A stretch of 64,000 nt of DNA from Lentzea terrae (GTDB taxonomy: Bacteria; Actinomycetota; Actinomycetes; Mycobacteriales; Pseudonocardiaceae), in the NCBI RefSeq assembly GCF_003265345.1, contig NZ_QFWW01000001.1, positions 520,381 to 584,380 of the forward strand, given 5' to 3'. Numbering within the stretch: position 1 is the first letter of the stretch; every line of letters starts with the position of its first letter. Below the pieces are notes generated by a model that was not told the origin of the DNA, did no database searches, and saw nothing but the letters and a program-made list of their open reading frames with translations. Positions 25,050-33,186 of the stretch are shown here, piece after piece. The translations under genes and the position numbers were made by a program.

Positions 25050-25895
25050 ATGAGCACCACGTTGCGCCGGCCCGCCCTGTCGCCGTCACGAGCCGGGGAC
25101 TTCAAGCAGTGCCCGCTGCTCTACCGCTTCCGCGCGGTCGACCGCCTGCCGGAGAAGCCGACGAAGGCGCAGGTGCGCGGCACCGTGGTGCACGCCGTGC
25201 TCGAAGACCTCTTCGCCCTGCCCGCCGCGGACCGCGTACCGTCCCGCGCCCGCTCGCTCATCGCGCCCGCCTGGGAGCGCGTGAAGGCCGAACGCCCCGA
25301 GTTCTCGTCGTTGTTCGCGGCCGAGGGCAGCGACGAGGAGGCGCAGTGGCTGGAGTCCGCCTCCGCCCTGCTGGACGGCTACTTCGGCCTGGAGGACCCG
25401 CGTCGCCTCGAACCGGAGTCCCGCGAGCTGCTCGTCGAGTCCGAGCTGCCGTCCGGTGTGCTGCTGCGCGGCTACATCGACCGCGTCGACGTGGCCCCGA
25501 CGGGGGAAATCCGGGTGGTGGACTACAAGACCGGTGCCGCGCCCCGCGAGGTCGGCGAGGCGAAGGCCTTGTTCCAGATGAAGTTCTACGCCCTGGTCCT
25601 GTGGAAGCTGCGCGGCGTGGTGCCGCGGCAGCTGCGGCTGATGTACCTGGCCGACCGCCAGGCTCTCGCCTACACGCCGGACGAGTCGGAGCTGGCCCGC
25701 TTCGAGCGCACCCTCGAAGCCATCTGGCAGGCGATCATGCGCGCGGCCCCGACCGGCGACTTCCGCCCGTCCCCCAGCAGGCTCTGCGACTACTGCGACC
25801 ACAAGGCGTTCTGCCCGGCGTTCGACGGCACGCCGCCGCCCTATCCCGGCTGGCCGGAGCCGGACGACACCGAACCCCTCCAGGACCGCGACTGA
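25050..25895 (+). CDS. RecB-like PD-(D/E)XK nuclease with Fe-S cluster motif
   Basis: A 281-residue nuclease of the RecB C-terminal/Cas4-like family, orthologous in position to Rv2119. The N-terminal LSPSRAGDFKQCPLLYRF gives the first Cys. The active site includes GTVVHAVLEDLF and the core VVDYKTG (Asp-...-Tyr-Lys). Three more Cys in LCDYCDHKAFCPAF at the C-terminus complete a probable 4Fe-4S cluster as in AddB/Cas4 proteins. It likely processes DNA ends. ATG 25050 is chosen over 25005 because a -10 (TAGGGT) lies seven bases upstream and because MSTTLRRPALSPSR begins the conserved region. Its RecA-NDp motif fits a DNA-repair role. The stop overlaps the thioesterase start (TGATG). Confidence 0.9.
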   Translation: MSTTLRRPALSPSRAGDFKQCPLLYRFRAVDRLPEKPTKAQVRGTVVHAVLEDLFALPAADRVPSRARSLIAPAWERVKAERPEFSSLFAAEGSDEEAQWLESASALLDGYFGLEDPRRLEPESRELLVESELPSGVLLRGYIDRVDVAPTGEIRVVDYKTGAAPREVGEAKALFQMKFYALVLWKLRGVVPRQLRLMYLADRQALAYTPDESELARFERTLEAIWQAIMRAAPTGDFRPSPSRLCDYCDHKAFCPAFDGTPPPYPGWPEPDDTEPLQDRD

Positions 25896-26659
25896 TGCCC
25901 GCCTTCTACGAACCGCTCGGCGACAACGTCTTCCGCTCGACCGAGCACACCGTCGGCCCGTGGGGCCCGGACAGCCAGCACCTCGGCCCGCCGTCCGCGC
26001 TGCTGGTGCGGTCACTGCTGGCGATGAACACGCCGTCGCTGTCCCGCGTCACGTTCGAGGTGCTCGGGCCGGTGCCGGTCGCCGACCTCACGGTGTCCAC
26101 TTCGGTCGAACGTCCCGGCCGCTCGGTGGAACTGCTGTCCGCCACGCTGGCGCACGAAGGCCGCGTGGCCCTGACCGCGCGGGCGTGGCACATCGTCGGC
26201 TCGGACACCACCGCGGTGGCCGGCGGCTCGGGCGCTCCGCTCGCACCACCCGAAGACGCCGTGCCGATGGAGATCCCGGACCACTGGTCGGGCGGCTACC
26301 TGGCCGCCGTCGAGTGGCTCTCGCTCTCCGGCGGCATCTTCACGCCGGGCGACGCCCAGGTGTGGGCCCGGCCCCGCGTCGACGTCGTCGAAGGCTCCGA
26401 GACCTCACCGCTGGAACGCCTCTTCAGCGTCGTCGACTCGGCCAGCGGCGTCTCGTCGCGTGTGGACATTCGCAAGTGGTATGCGATCAACACCGACCTG
26501 ACCGTCCACCTGCACCGCCAGCCCGTCGGCGACTGGGTCGGGATGGACGCCCGCACGACCATCGGGCCGGGCGGCGTCGGGATCGCGACGAGCGTGGTGC
26601 ACGACGTCGAGGGGCCGGTGGGGACGACGGCACAGGCGCTGTTCGTGCGGGAGCGTTGA
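25895..26659 (+). CDS. Thioesterase-family protein (double hotdog, TesB-like)
   Basis: A 254-residue protein of the acyl-CoA thioesterase/TesB-like double-hotdog family. The N-terminal AFYEPLGDNVFRSTEHTVGPW is typical. The first hotdog contains HLGPPSALLVRSL and the LSRVTFEVLGPVPVADLTV strand; the second has WARPRVDVVEGSE and the WVGMDARTTIGPGGVGIATSV segment, in which Asp and Thr are at the usual catalytic positions. It probably hydrolyses acyl-CoA esters in the cytoplasm. Its ATG overlaps the RecB-like stop by one base, so it is translationally coupled to a nuclease gene without an obvious functional link. It is convergent with the membrane protein gene, the stop codons being one base apart. 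Confidence 0.85.
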   Translation: MPAFYEPLGDNVFRSTEHTVGPWGPDSQHLGPPSALLVRSLLAMNTPSLSRVTFEVLGPVPVADLTVSTSVERPGRSVELLSATLAHEGRVALTARAWHIVGSDTTAVAGGSGAPLAPPEDAVPMEIPDHWSGGYLAAVEWLSLSGGIFTPGDAQVWARPRVDVVEGSETSPLERLFSVVDSASGVSSRVDIRKWYAINTDLTVHLHRQPVGDWVGMDARTTIGPGGVGIATSVVHDVEGPVGTTAQALFVRER

Positions 26660-26660
26660 G

Positions 26661-27494
26661 TCAGCGGGAGAACTCGAGCCGGGTGGTGGCGTCGTCGCGC
26701 AGCACCACGACGACGCCGTCGCTCCTGGTCCACGCGTCGGTCACGAGGAAGTACTTGCCGCCGGTGTTCTCCAGCAGCCGCAGCCCGGAGTACCGGTAGC
26801 GGTAGCGCGACTTGTCGCCGTCGAGCGGTTCCTCCCGCACGCCGGTGATGTGCATCCGTTCCTGGCTGAACACGGTCACCGCGGGCGCAAGTGCCGGCTC
26901 GAACTCGTCCGCGAGGCGCTGGCCGTCCACGTGGGCGTAGTTCAGCGCGGCCCAAAAGAGGGTCAGCACCCCGGCGGCCACCGCGAACAACCGGACCTTC
27001 GGCCAGTCCCACCCGCGCCGCCCGGTCGACTCGATCACGTAGCAGGACAACAGGATCCCGCCGCCGACGGACAGCGGGAACGCGTAGAAGCTCGCGACCG
27101 GCCACACGTAGCCGAACCCGACCACCAGCAGCGGCAGGATCAACCAGGACCACGCCAGCCACCCGGTGGCGAGCCGGCGGCCCACGACGACCGGCCGCAG
27201 GCGCGGCTCCAGCCACAACCACGCCAGGCCGGCCACCACGACCACCGCCAGCAACGTGAACACGGGAGCGATGCTGCGCAGCAGGTAGTCCGCGTTGGAC
27301 ATGCCGAGGATGTTGCTCTCGATGCCCAGCGCAGTGGCCTGCGTCGCGCTGCGCTTCCACCCGAACGCCACCAGCAGACCGGTGATCACGGTGACGTTGG
27401 CCAGCACCGCGCCGATCTTGCGCAGCGCGTCGTGCTGGTCCGTCGCCGGCTCCGGCCGCTTCTGCCTGGGAGGCAAGCGCTTGGGCGTCCTCAT
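26661..27494 (-). CDS. Polytopic membrane protein, unknown function
   Basis: A 277-residue protein. A Lys/Arg/Pro-rich cytoplasmic N-terminus is followed by about five transmembrane segments: ~28-48, ~75-95, ~112-133, ~138-158 and ~172-190. A C-terminal extracytoplasmic domain (~195-277) has an ITGVREEPLDGDKSRYRYRYSG stretch. There is no recognisable catalytic motif. The ATG at 27494 overlaps the stop of the upstream lipoprotein gene, so the two are translationally coupled and probably act together at the membrane. I do not recognise a family and give no function. Confidence 0.7.
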   Translation of the reverse strand: MRTPKRLPPRQKRPEPATDQHDALRKIGAVLANVTVITGLLVAFGWKRSATQATALGIESNILGMSNADYLLRSIAPVFTLLAVVVVAGLAWLWLEPRLRPVVVGRRLATGWLAWSWLILPLLVVGFGYVWPVASFYAFPLSVGGGILLSCYVIESTGRRGWDWPKVRLFAVAAGVLTLFWAALNYAHVDGQRLADEFEPALAPAVTVFSQERMHITGVREEPLDGDKSRYRYRYSGLRLLENTGGKYFLVTDAWTRSDGVVVVLRDDATTRLEFSR

Positions 27495-28159
27495 GACGAC
27501 GACGTCCGTGTGGTCGGCGAAGTGGTCGTAGTGCCCTCGATGACGTCCGTGCGCGGATCGTCCCTCTCGGACGGCTCATCCACCAGCCACTGCGGAACCG
27601 CGCCCGGTGTGCAGCGCACCGACTCCTGCGCGACCTGGTCGAGCACGCTGCGCACGGCACGAATCGTCGCGCAGTCGACCTCGGCCGTCCCGTCGGTGCC
27701 CTGATGCGTCTGCAGCCCCAACGCGACAGCCTTGGCGAACATCGACCGGGCGCTGACCGTCCTGCCCTCGCACAAGTCGATCGCCGCCTGGTACAGCGGG
27801 ACGTTGCGCGGTGACCTGAGGCTGTTCCAGTTCTCGTCCAACGCCACCTGCGCCGTGTCGCAGGCCTTCGCCACGAGCAGGTAGTAGATCTCGTTCTCGG
27901 GGTTCTGCGGCGATGACGGTCCCTGCGGCAGATTCCAGCCGTACTGCCGCTTCGTCGTGACGACGGTCGTCTTCTTCTGCGGCGGCGTCGTAGTCGTCGT
28001 GCGTTCAGGCGGTTGCGTCTGTTGAGTCGTGTTCGTGGTGGTCGTCGTCGGCGGCGTCGGACCGCCGGCGGTGTTGGCCCGCCCGGACAGCGCGCCACTG
28101 CCGCATCCGGCGAGCACCAGCACGAGTGTGAGCGGAATGATCCTGCGGTAGCCGTCCAT
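27491..28159 (-). CDS. Lipoprotein, unknown function
   Basis: A 222-residue lipoprotein. The signal peptide MDGYRRIIPLTLVLVLAGC has a lipobox LAGC, giving a lipidated Cys at 19. A Thr/Pro/Gln-rich linker (~30-70) precedes a helical domain (~75-205) with several Cys (KACDT, LCEG, DCAT, RCTPG), then a Thr/Ser-rich tail. The start ATG 28159 has a GGAAAGGG tract upstream. It is co-transcribed and coupled with the following membrane protein gene. The domain resembles nothing I can name; a cell-envelope role is inferred only from lipidation and context. Confidence 0.75.
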   Translation of the reverse strand: MDGYRRIIPLTLVLVLAGCGSGALSGRANTAGGPTPPTTTTTNTTQQTQPPERTTTTTPPQKKTTVVTTKRQYGWNLPQGPSSPQNPENEIYYLLVAKACDTAQVALDENWNSLRSPRNVPLYQAAIDLCEGRTVSARSMFAKAVALGLQTHQGTDGTAEVDCATIRAVRSVLDQVAQESVRCTPGAVPQWLVDEPSERDDPRTDVIEGTTTTSPTTRTSSS

Positions 28160-28243
28160 CGCGACCACCACCCTTTCCTCGGTAGCGATTGCTAAGAGGG
28201 ATGGGCGCGGCCCCGTGATACAGGGCGTACCGTCAACGGGACT

Positions 28244-28861
28244 GTGAAGAGGTTCGCGAACCGGCAGGAGGCGGGCCGCGCCCTGGCCGCGCGACTCGCG
28301 GGCCACGCCTGGCACGAACCGCTCGTCCTCGGCCTGCCCCGCGGCGGAGTCCCGGTGGCCAAAGAGGTGGCGACAAAGCTGAACGCCGAGCTCGATGTCG
28401 TGGTGGCGCGCAAGATCGGCGCCCCTGGCCACCCCGAGTACGGCGTCGGCGCGGTCACGGCCGACAGCGAGCCCATCTACGACCCGAGCGTCTTGAGAGC
28501 CCTGAACCTCACCGAGGAACAGCTGGCCGGCACCTGCGACGAAGAGCGCAAGGAAGCCGGCCGGCGCACCAGCCTGTACCGCAAGGACCGGCCACCGCTG
28601 CAGATCAACGACCGCGACGTCATCGTCATCGACGACGGCCTGGCCACCGGCGTCACGGCGAAAGCGGCACTGCACTGGATCGCCCGGCACGAGCCGCGCA
28701 GCCTGACCGTGGCCGTCCCGGTCGCCGCGAAGGAGTCGATCAGGACGTTCCGGACACCGGTGATCGCCGTCCTGGTGCCGCGGCACTTCGGCGCGGTCAG
28801 CCGCTGGTACGACCTGTTCGATCAGACCACGGACGACGAGGTGCTCAGGGCGCTGGAGTAG
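28244..28861 (+). CDS. Phosphoribosyltransferase-family protein
   Basis: A 205-residue type I phosphoribosyltransferase fold protein. The PRPP-binding loop is VIVIDDGLATGVTAKAAL (~127-144), with two adjacent acidic residues and the TG-TA phosphate turn. The N-terminal FANRQEAGRALAARL and LGLPRGGVPVAKEVA match the stand-alone PRTase-like family often annotated with unknown substrate. The enzyme is cytosolic. The GTG start at 28244 has a weak AACGGGA upstream. Its 3' end overlaps the convergent ABM-domain gene by 40 bp. Confidence 0.88.
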   Translation: MKRFANRQEAGRALAARLAGHAWHEPLVLGLPRGGVPVAKEVATKLNAELDVVVARKIGAPGHPEYGVGAVTADSEPIYDPSVLRALNLTEEQLAGTCDEERKEAGRRTSLYRKDRPPLQINDRDVIVIDDGLATGVTAKAALHWIARHEPRSLTVAVPVAAKESIRTFRTPVIAVLVPRHFGAVSRWYDLFDQTTDDEVLRALE

Positions 28862-29133
28862 TGCTCCACCACCGGGAACGGCGAGTAGAACTTGTGCAGC
28901 AGCGCAGACCATTGGGCGTACGACGGCCCCTGCCGGAAGCCGACCGTGTGCGCCTCGACCGACTCCCACCGCACCAGCAGCAGGTAGCGCGAGGGCGTCT
29001 CGAACGACCGCAACAGCTCCAGGCCGAGGAAGCCCGGCGAGGCGGAGATCAGCTCCCGCGCCTCGCCGAACGCCCACTCGAAGTCGGTCTCCTGGCCCGC
29101 CACCACGTCCAGGACGGCGTGCTCCAGGATCAC
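28822..29133 (-). CDS. Antibiotic biosynthesis monooxygenase (ABM)-domain protein
   Basis: A 103-residue ferredoxin-like dimeric alpha+beta barrel protein. [21 protein letters not shown] opens the first strand and helix; the [26 protein letters not shown] core is typical of ABM/stress-response dimers. Members act as small cofactor-free oxygenases or have unknown roles. Its ATG overlaps the hisG stop (ATGA), so it is the last gene of the hisE-hisG operon, and it overlaps the end of the convergent phosphoribosyltransferase gene by 40 bp. A histidine-pathway function is not implied by the fold. Confidence 0.85.
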   Translation of the reverse strand: MILEHAVLDVVAGQETDFEWAFGEARELISASPGFLGLELLRSFETPSRYLLLVRWESVEAHTVGFRQGPSYAQWSALLHKFYSPFPVVEHYSSALSTSSSVV

Positions 29134-29990
29134 AGGCGGCAGAACCTGATGTCCGAGGCCAGCACGGCCTTGGCACCGATCGCGGCCAGCTCGTCCATCA
29201 CCTGGTTCGCCTCCTTGCGCGACACCATCGCCCGCACGGCCACCCAGTTGTCGTCGGCCAGCGGCGCCACGGTCGGCGACTCGAGGCCCGGCGTGAGGCC
29301 GATCGCCCGGTCCAGGATCGAGCGCGGGCAGTCGTAGTCGAGCATCAGGTACTGCTGCGCGAACACGACGCCCTGCAGGCGGGCCGTCAGCTGCTTCTTG
29401 GCGGCGGTGAGCTCGGAGCCGGCCCGGTGCACCATGACCGCCTCGGACTCGCAGATCGGGTCGCCGAACGGCACCAGGTCGTGCTGGCGCAGGGTGCGGC
29501 CGGAGCCCACCACGTCGGCGATCAGGTCGGCCACGCCGAGCTGGATCGAGATCTCCACGGCACCGTCGAGGCGGATCACCTTGGCCGTGATGCCGCGGGC
29601 CCTGAGGTCGCGGCCCACGAGCTTCGGGTAGGCGGTGGCCAGGGTCTTGCCCTCGATGTCCTCGACCTTCCAGTCGGTGCCCTTGGGACCGGCGTAGCGG
29701 AAGGTGGAGGCGCCGAAGCCCAGCGCCAGCAGCTCCTCGACCGACGAGCCGTTGTCGTCGGCGCCGGAGTCGGCGGCCAGGTCGCGGCCGGTGATGCCGA
29801 GATCGAGGTCACCGGACGCCACGTAGATCGCGATGTCCTTGGGGCGCAGGAAGAAGAACTCGACGTCGTTGTTCGGGTCGAGCACGGTGAGGTCGCGCGG
29901 CTCGTGCCGCTGCCGGTAGCCGGCCTCGGTCAGCATGGCGGAGGCGCGTTCGGCGAGCGCGCCCTTGTTCGGGACTGCTACGCGCAGCAT
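29130..29990 (-). CDS. hisG: ATP phosphoribosyltransferase HisG (long form)
   Basis: A 286-residue HisG of the long, self-regulated type, catalysing the first step of histidine biosynthesis (ATP + PRPP). The N-terminal [15 protein letters not shown] and the [12 protein letters not shown] region are hallmarks. The PRPP loop is in [18 protein letters not shown]. The C-terminal ~75 residues ([21 protein letters not shown], then [22 protein letters not shown]) form the ACT-like histidine-binding regulatory domain, so feedback inhibition is expected. It lies 13 bp downstream of hisE and is coupled to the ABM gene. Confidence 0.96.
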   Translation of the reverse strand: MLRVAVPNKGALAERASAMLTEAGYRQRHEPRDLTVLDPNNDVEFFFLRPKDIAIYVASGDLDLGITGRDLAADSGADDNGSSVEELLALGFGASTFRYAGPKGTDWKVEDIEGKTLATAYPKLVGRDLRARGITAKVIRLDGAVEISIQLGVADLIADVVGSGRTLRQHDLVPFGDPICESEAVMVHRAGSELTAAKKQLTARLQGVVFAQQYLMLDYDCPRSILDRAIGLTPGLESPTVAPLADDNWVAVRAMVSRKEANQVMDELAAIGAKAVLASDIRFCRL

Positions 29991-30003
29991 GTGAATGTCT
30001 CCG

Positions 30004-30267
30004 TCAGAGGTACTTGTAGACGTCGTCGAGGGTCAGGCCGCGGCCCAGCATCAGCACCTGGAGGCGGTACAGCAGTTGCGAGATCTCTTCTGCGAGCTTC
30101 TCGTCGGACTCGTACTCGGCGGCGATCCAGACCTCGCCCGCCTCCTCCAGGACCTTCTTGCCCTGCGCATGGACGCCGGCCTCGAGCGCTGCGACGGTGC
30201 CGGAACCTGCCGGCTTGGTGGCGGCTCGTTCGGTCAGTTCGGCGAACAGGGAGTCGAAGGTCTTCAC
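30004..30267 (-). CDS. hisE: Phosphoribosyl-ATP pyrophosphatase HisE
   Basis: An 87-residue all-alpha MazG-like enzyme that hydrolyses phosphoribosyl-ATP to phosphoribosyl-AMP. The metal-binding [18 protein letters not shown] and [16 protein letters not shown] helices contain the conserved Glu/Glu/Asp-type ligands. The size equals that of stand-alone actinobacterial HisE. The GTG start at 30267 has GGGAGGA eight bases upstream. It is the first gene of hisE-hisG-ABM; other his genes are not in the window, as in mycobacteria. Confidence 0.95.
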   Translation of the reverse strand: MKTFDSLFAELTERAATKPAGSGTVAALEAGVHAQGKKVLEEAGEVWIAAEYESDEKLAEEISQLLYRLQVLMLGRGLTLDDVYKYL

Positions 30268-30373
30268 GGCACGATCCTCCCATCCCCGGCACCCCCGTCC
30301 ACACCGCGGTCACATCTGTTTCAGCCAGTGGACGTGATCTGTCCTGCATGGACACCCGGTACGGTGAATTCTC

Positions 30374-31024
30374 GTGTCGGAGTTCGCGGAGGTCCTCGAA
30401 GCGCTGCGCCGGGTGCGCGGCATCAACCCGTTCTTCGCGCTCGACGTGGGCCGTCCGGACGAGACGTGGCAGCCCGGAACGGCACTGCTGGAGGGCCCGG
30501 CGCTCAAAACCACCATCGACGCGATCGCGACCCGGTACCACGCGACGGAACCACGCGTCGCGGCCAGCCTGTTCTTCCTCAGCTACACCGCCCGGCTGCT
30601 CAGCCCGCTCACCGCGGCGAACCTCCCGATCGACGTCCGGCCGGAGAACCTGTGGTGGCACCACGACAGCGCGAACGGCCTGAGCGTCCGCATCGACCAG
30701 CCGCGACTGGGCCCGACGGCTGCCGAAGCACTCGAACCGGTGGTGGAAGCGGTGCAACGCGTCGCACCGGTGGCGAGCGGATTGTTGTGGGGCAACGCGA
30801 TGTCGAACATCGCGGGCGCGCTGAAAATGGTTGTTCGCGCACGGATGCTCACGGCCGAGGAAGCGGAACTGCGCGGTTCGCGGTTGATGAGCGCACCACC
30901 GTTCGAACAGGCGGGGGAATTCCTCGCCATCCCCGGCGAGCTCGGGTTCATGCGCAGGAGCTGCTGCCTTTACTACCGCGTCGCCGCAGGTGGGAAGTGC
31001 GGCGACTGTCCGCTCGGGAAGTGA
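30374..31024 (+). CDS. FhuF-like (2Fe-2S) protein, putative ferric-siderophore reductase
   Basis: A 216-residue protein with the C-terminal cluster motif of FhuF: Cys197-Cys198-x10-Cys209-x2-Cys212 (RRSCCLYYR...CGDCPLG). Such proteins reduce ferric siderophores in the cytoplasm. The N-terminal two-thirds (helical, NPFFALDVGRPDETWQPG, then ASLFFLSYTARLLSPLTA) also follows the FhuF layout. The start is GTG 30374 with no clear ribosome site; a TACGGT lies eight bases upstream. No siderophore genes are adjacent: the right neighbour is a cobalamin riboswitch and cobalt transporter genes. Identification is good; the physiological substrate is inferred. Confidence 0.82.
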   Translation: MSEFAEVLEALRRVRGINPFFALDVGRPDETWQPGTALLEGPALKTTIDAIATRYHATEPRVAASLFFLSYTARLLSPLTAANLPIDVRPENLWWHHDSANGLSVRIDQPRLGPTAAEALEPVVEAVQRVAPVASGLLWGNAMSNIAGALKMVVRARMLTAEEAELRGSRLMSAPPFEQAGEFLAIPGELGFMRRSCCLYYRVAAGGKCGDCPLGK

Positions 31025-31072
31025 CGAACACGACAACTCTTATGGCCGGTTGTGTTTAAGCCACCGATCAAC

Positions 31073-31245
31073 TTACGGTGCACGCGCCGCAGTGACGGGA
31101 AGCCGGTGAAAATCCGGCGCGGTCCTCGCCACTGTGACCGGGAAGCGATCCCCGCCGAGCACGTCACTGGCACCCGAAAGGGCGCTGGGAAGACGCGGGG
31201 GCAGCGTTGATCCGGGAGTCAGGAGACCGGCTGCGGCGCCGCAAG
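31073..31245 (+). ncRNA. Cobalamin riboswitch
   Basis: Landmarks in order: GGGAAGCCGGTGAAAATCCGG near 31098, the B12-box half GCCACTGTGACC near 31128, GTCACTGG, GCGCTGGGAAGACG near 31184, and the closing TCCGGGAGTCAGGAGACCGGC near 31210. These are the conserved cores of the AdoCbl-type cobalamin riboswitch. It ends about 40 bases before cbtB, placing its ribosome site or a terminator switch under B12 control, so cobalt uptake should fall when cobalamin is plentiful. Confidence 0.93.
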
Positions 31246-31282
31246 GAGAGTTGACCTTCCACGAGGTATGGAGGAGCCCGTC

Positions 31283-31471
31283 ATGACGAGCCCCGCAGCA
31301 CATCTGTCCGCCGTCCGCGTGCCCAAATGGGCCTTCGCCGTCGCTTTGCTCGGCCTGATCGTCACGTACCTGGTCCTGCAGGAGAACGGCCTCGCGCTCG
31401 GTGCGAGCTCGGAGCTGCTGCACGAGTTCTTCCACGACGGCCGGCACGCACTCGGCGTCCCGTGCCACTGA
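31283..31471 (+). CDS. cbtB: Cobalt transporter subunit CbtB
   Basis: A 62-residue membrane protein with a single helix (~14-34, WAFAVALLGLIVTYLVLQ). A His-rich C-terminus (LLHEFFHDGRHALGVPCH) provides metal ligands and is the CbtB signature. It acts with CbtA in B12-regulated cobalt uptake. ATG 31283 is preferred over the ATG at 31268 because GGAGG lies within the intervening bases at the right spacing. It is directly downstream of the cobalamin riboswitch and 20 bp upstream of cbtA. Confidence 0.93.
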   Translation: MTSPAAHLSAVRVPKWAFAVALLGLIVTYLVLQENGLALGASSELLHEFFHDGRHALGVPCH

Positions 31472-31491
31472 GCTGATCCCAGACCAAGCAC

Positions 31492-32238
31492 ATGACGACG
31501 TACAAGTCCCTTGCGCTGCGAGGGATCGCGGCGGGCGGCATCGCCGGTGTCGCCTCCGCGCTCGTGCAACTGCTGGTGACCGAGATCCCGATCAGGGCCG
31601 CGCTCGCGGTCGAGGAGGCTCGGGAGCCCGCCGGTGACGGCCATTCCCACGGCGGAGAAGAGCTGGTCAGCCGTGGCGGCCAGGTCGTGGGCGGCATGCT
31701 CGCCGTGGTCATCGTCGGCATCGCGGTCGGGCTCGTGTTCGCCACGGCCTACGCGCTGTCGAAGCGGTGGTTCGCCGACCGCTCGCCGTTCAGCCGCAGC
31801 TTCGCGTTGGGTGCCGCGGTGTTCGGGGCCGTGGCGCTGCTGCCGTGGCTGAAGTACCCGGCCAACCCGCCGGCCGTGGGCGACCCGGAGACGGTGAACT
31901 ACCGCACCGCGCTGTACCTCGGTGTGGTGGCGGCCGGTCTGGTGATCGTCTGGGGCGCGAGCTGGCTCGCCGAGCGGCTCCAGGCCCAGACGCAGCCCGT
32001 CCGGGTCACCGCGGTGCTGCTCGCGGTGGCCGCGGCCGTCGCGGTGGTGCTGGTGGCGTTCCCCGCGCCGCCGGACACGATCCCCGCGGACATGCCGGTG
32101 AACGTGCTGTGGCAGTTCCGCCTCAGCTCGCTCGCCCAGCTGGCCACGCTCTACGTCGGTCTCGGCGTGGTGTTCGGCCTGCTGATCGACCCGGCCACGC
32201 GCAGGAACAAGGCCTCCGAGAAGGCCGCAGTCGCCTGA
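31492..32238 (+). CDS. cbtA: Cobalt transporter subunit CbtA
   Basis: A 248-residue polytopic membrane protein with about six segments, beginning ALRGIAAGGIAGVASALVQ and ending LATLYVGLGVVFGLLIDP. A His-rich loop after the first segment (GDGHSHGGEE) and the PWLKYPANPPAVGDPETV motif are characteristic of CbtA. Together with CbtB it forms the cobalt importer family controlled by cobalamin riboswitches in actinobacteria and proteobacteria. The stop codon lies within a 21-bp palindromic terminator shared with the convergent gene. Confidence 0.93.
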   Translation: MTTYKSLALRGIAAGGIAGVASALVQLLVTEIPIRAALAVEEAREPAGDGHSHGGEELVSRGGQVVGGMLAVVIVGIAVGLVFATAYALSKRWFADRSPFSRSFALGAAVFGAVALLPWLKYPANPPAVGDPETVNYRTALYLGVVAAGLVIVWGASWLAERLQAQTQPVRVTAVLLAVAAAVAVVLVAFPAPPDTIPADMPVNVLWQFRLSSLAQLATLYVGLGVVFGLLIDPATRRNKASEKAAVA

Positions 32239-32278
32239 TGGTGCGGGGGGCCGTGCACACGGCCCCCCGCACCATCAG
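32235..32278. terminator. Bidirectional palindromic terminator overlapping two stop codons
   Basis: A perfect 21-bp inverted repeat (32235-32255 and 32258-32278) with a two-base centre, CTGATGGTGCGGGGGGCC on the left. The cbtA stop (32236-32238) and the stop of the convergent sigma-linked membrane protein gene (32275-32277) are both inside the arms. Confidence 0.85.
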
Positions 32279-33186
32279 CCCACCGGACGCAGCCACGGAC
32301 GCAGCTCCAGCGCCGGGCTGATCTTCTCCAACCGCTCGGCCAGCGCGGGTGTGAGCATCACCAGGTCGACCTGCACGGTGTCCGAGCCGCCTAGCGCGTA
32401 CACGCCGTTCGCCTTGTCCCGCATGATCGCCTGCAACGGCTCGATCACCGCGTCACGGATGCCCTTCTGGTCCTTCAGGCTCGGTTTGCCCGCCGCGTCC
32501 ACGACGCAGAGGTTGCCGCTGTAGCGGGACCTCAGCTCGCGGCCCTCCGCCTGCATGTCACCGGCGACGACCTCCACGACGAGCACGTCGCCTCCAGGCT
32601 TACCGTCCGGGGACGATGCCCACGGCCTGCGGAACAGGTCGGGGTGCTCGTCGAGGACGTAGCGATCCAGTTCCTTGCCGTCCGCCTGGCCGGAACGCCA
32701 GCCGCCGGCCGGTGGCGCACAGGGCGTACGCCAGTCGCGTACGGGATCCGGCAGCGGGTCGAGGCGTTCCTTCACCTCCAGCACGCCTGCCTTCCAGATG
32801 CCGCGCAGCCGCACATCGCCGTCCGGAGCCGCGTCGAGCCCGGTGACCGGCACCCCGTGCGGGCAGGTGCCGGCGTCGAACCCCGTGGTGGTCGCGGGTG
32901 CGCAGAACCGCATCGGGGTGCCGGTGATCTGGCCGGTCGCCTCGACCTCGGCACCCTCGCGCACGATCAGCGACGTGTCCTCGGCGACGCCGAACGGCAC
33001 GGACTCGGCCGGTCTCGTCACCGCGTGCACACCGCCCGCGGCGACGAGAACCACGGCAGCCGCCACGGCAGCAGGCAACCAGCGGCGGCGCCGCCAGCGC
33101 GTCACGTCCGGGCGCGGCGCCGGCGGCTGTTCGGCCCGCCAGCGCGCGCCGGACTCGTGCAGCAGTTCGTCGACGGGATCGGTCAT
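32275..33186 (-). CDS. Single-pass membrane protein coupled to an ECF sigma factor (putative sigma regulator)
   Basis: A 303-residue protein. A short cytoplasmic N-terminus (~1-34, with TDPVDELLHESGARWRAEQPP and an RWRRRRW stop) precedes one membrane helix (~36-55). A large extracytoplasmic domain follows, with Cys pairs (RFCAP, GTCPHG, TPCAPP, NLCVV). Coupling to the upstream sigma gene by a four-base overlap (ATGA) suggests it senses an envelope signal and controls that sigma factor. It lacks a clear zinc anti-sigma HxxxCxxC motif, so the mechanism is open. The last strands (VQVDLVMLTPALAERLEKISP) contain no enzyme motif. Confidence 0.7.
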   Translation of the reverse strand: MTDPVDELLHESGARWRAEQPPAPRPDVTRWRRRRWLPAAVAAAVVLVAAGGVHAVTRPAESVPFGVAEDTSLIVREGAEVEATGQITGTPMRFCAPATTTGFDAGTCPHGVPVTGLDAAPDGDVRLRGIWKAGVLEVKERLDPLPDPVRDWRTPCAPPAGGWRSGQADGKELDRYVLDEHPDLFRRPWASSPDGKPGGDVLVVEVVAGDMQAEGRELRSRYSGNLCVVDAAGKPSLKDQKGIRDAVIEPLQAIMRDKANGVYALGGSDTVQVDLVMLTPALAERLEKISPALELRPWLRPVG

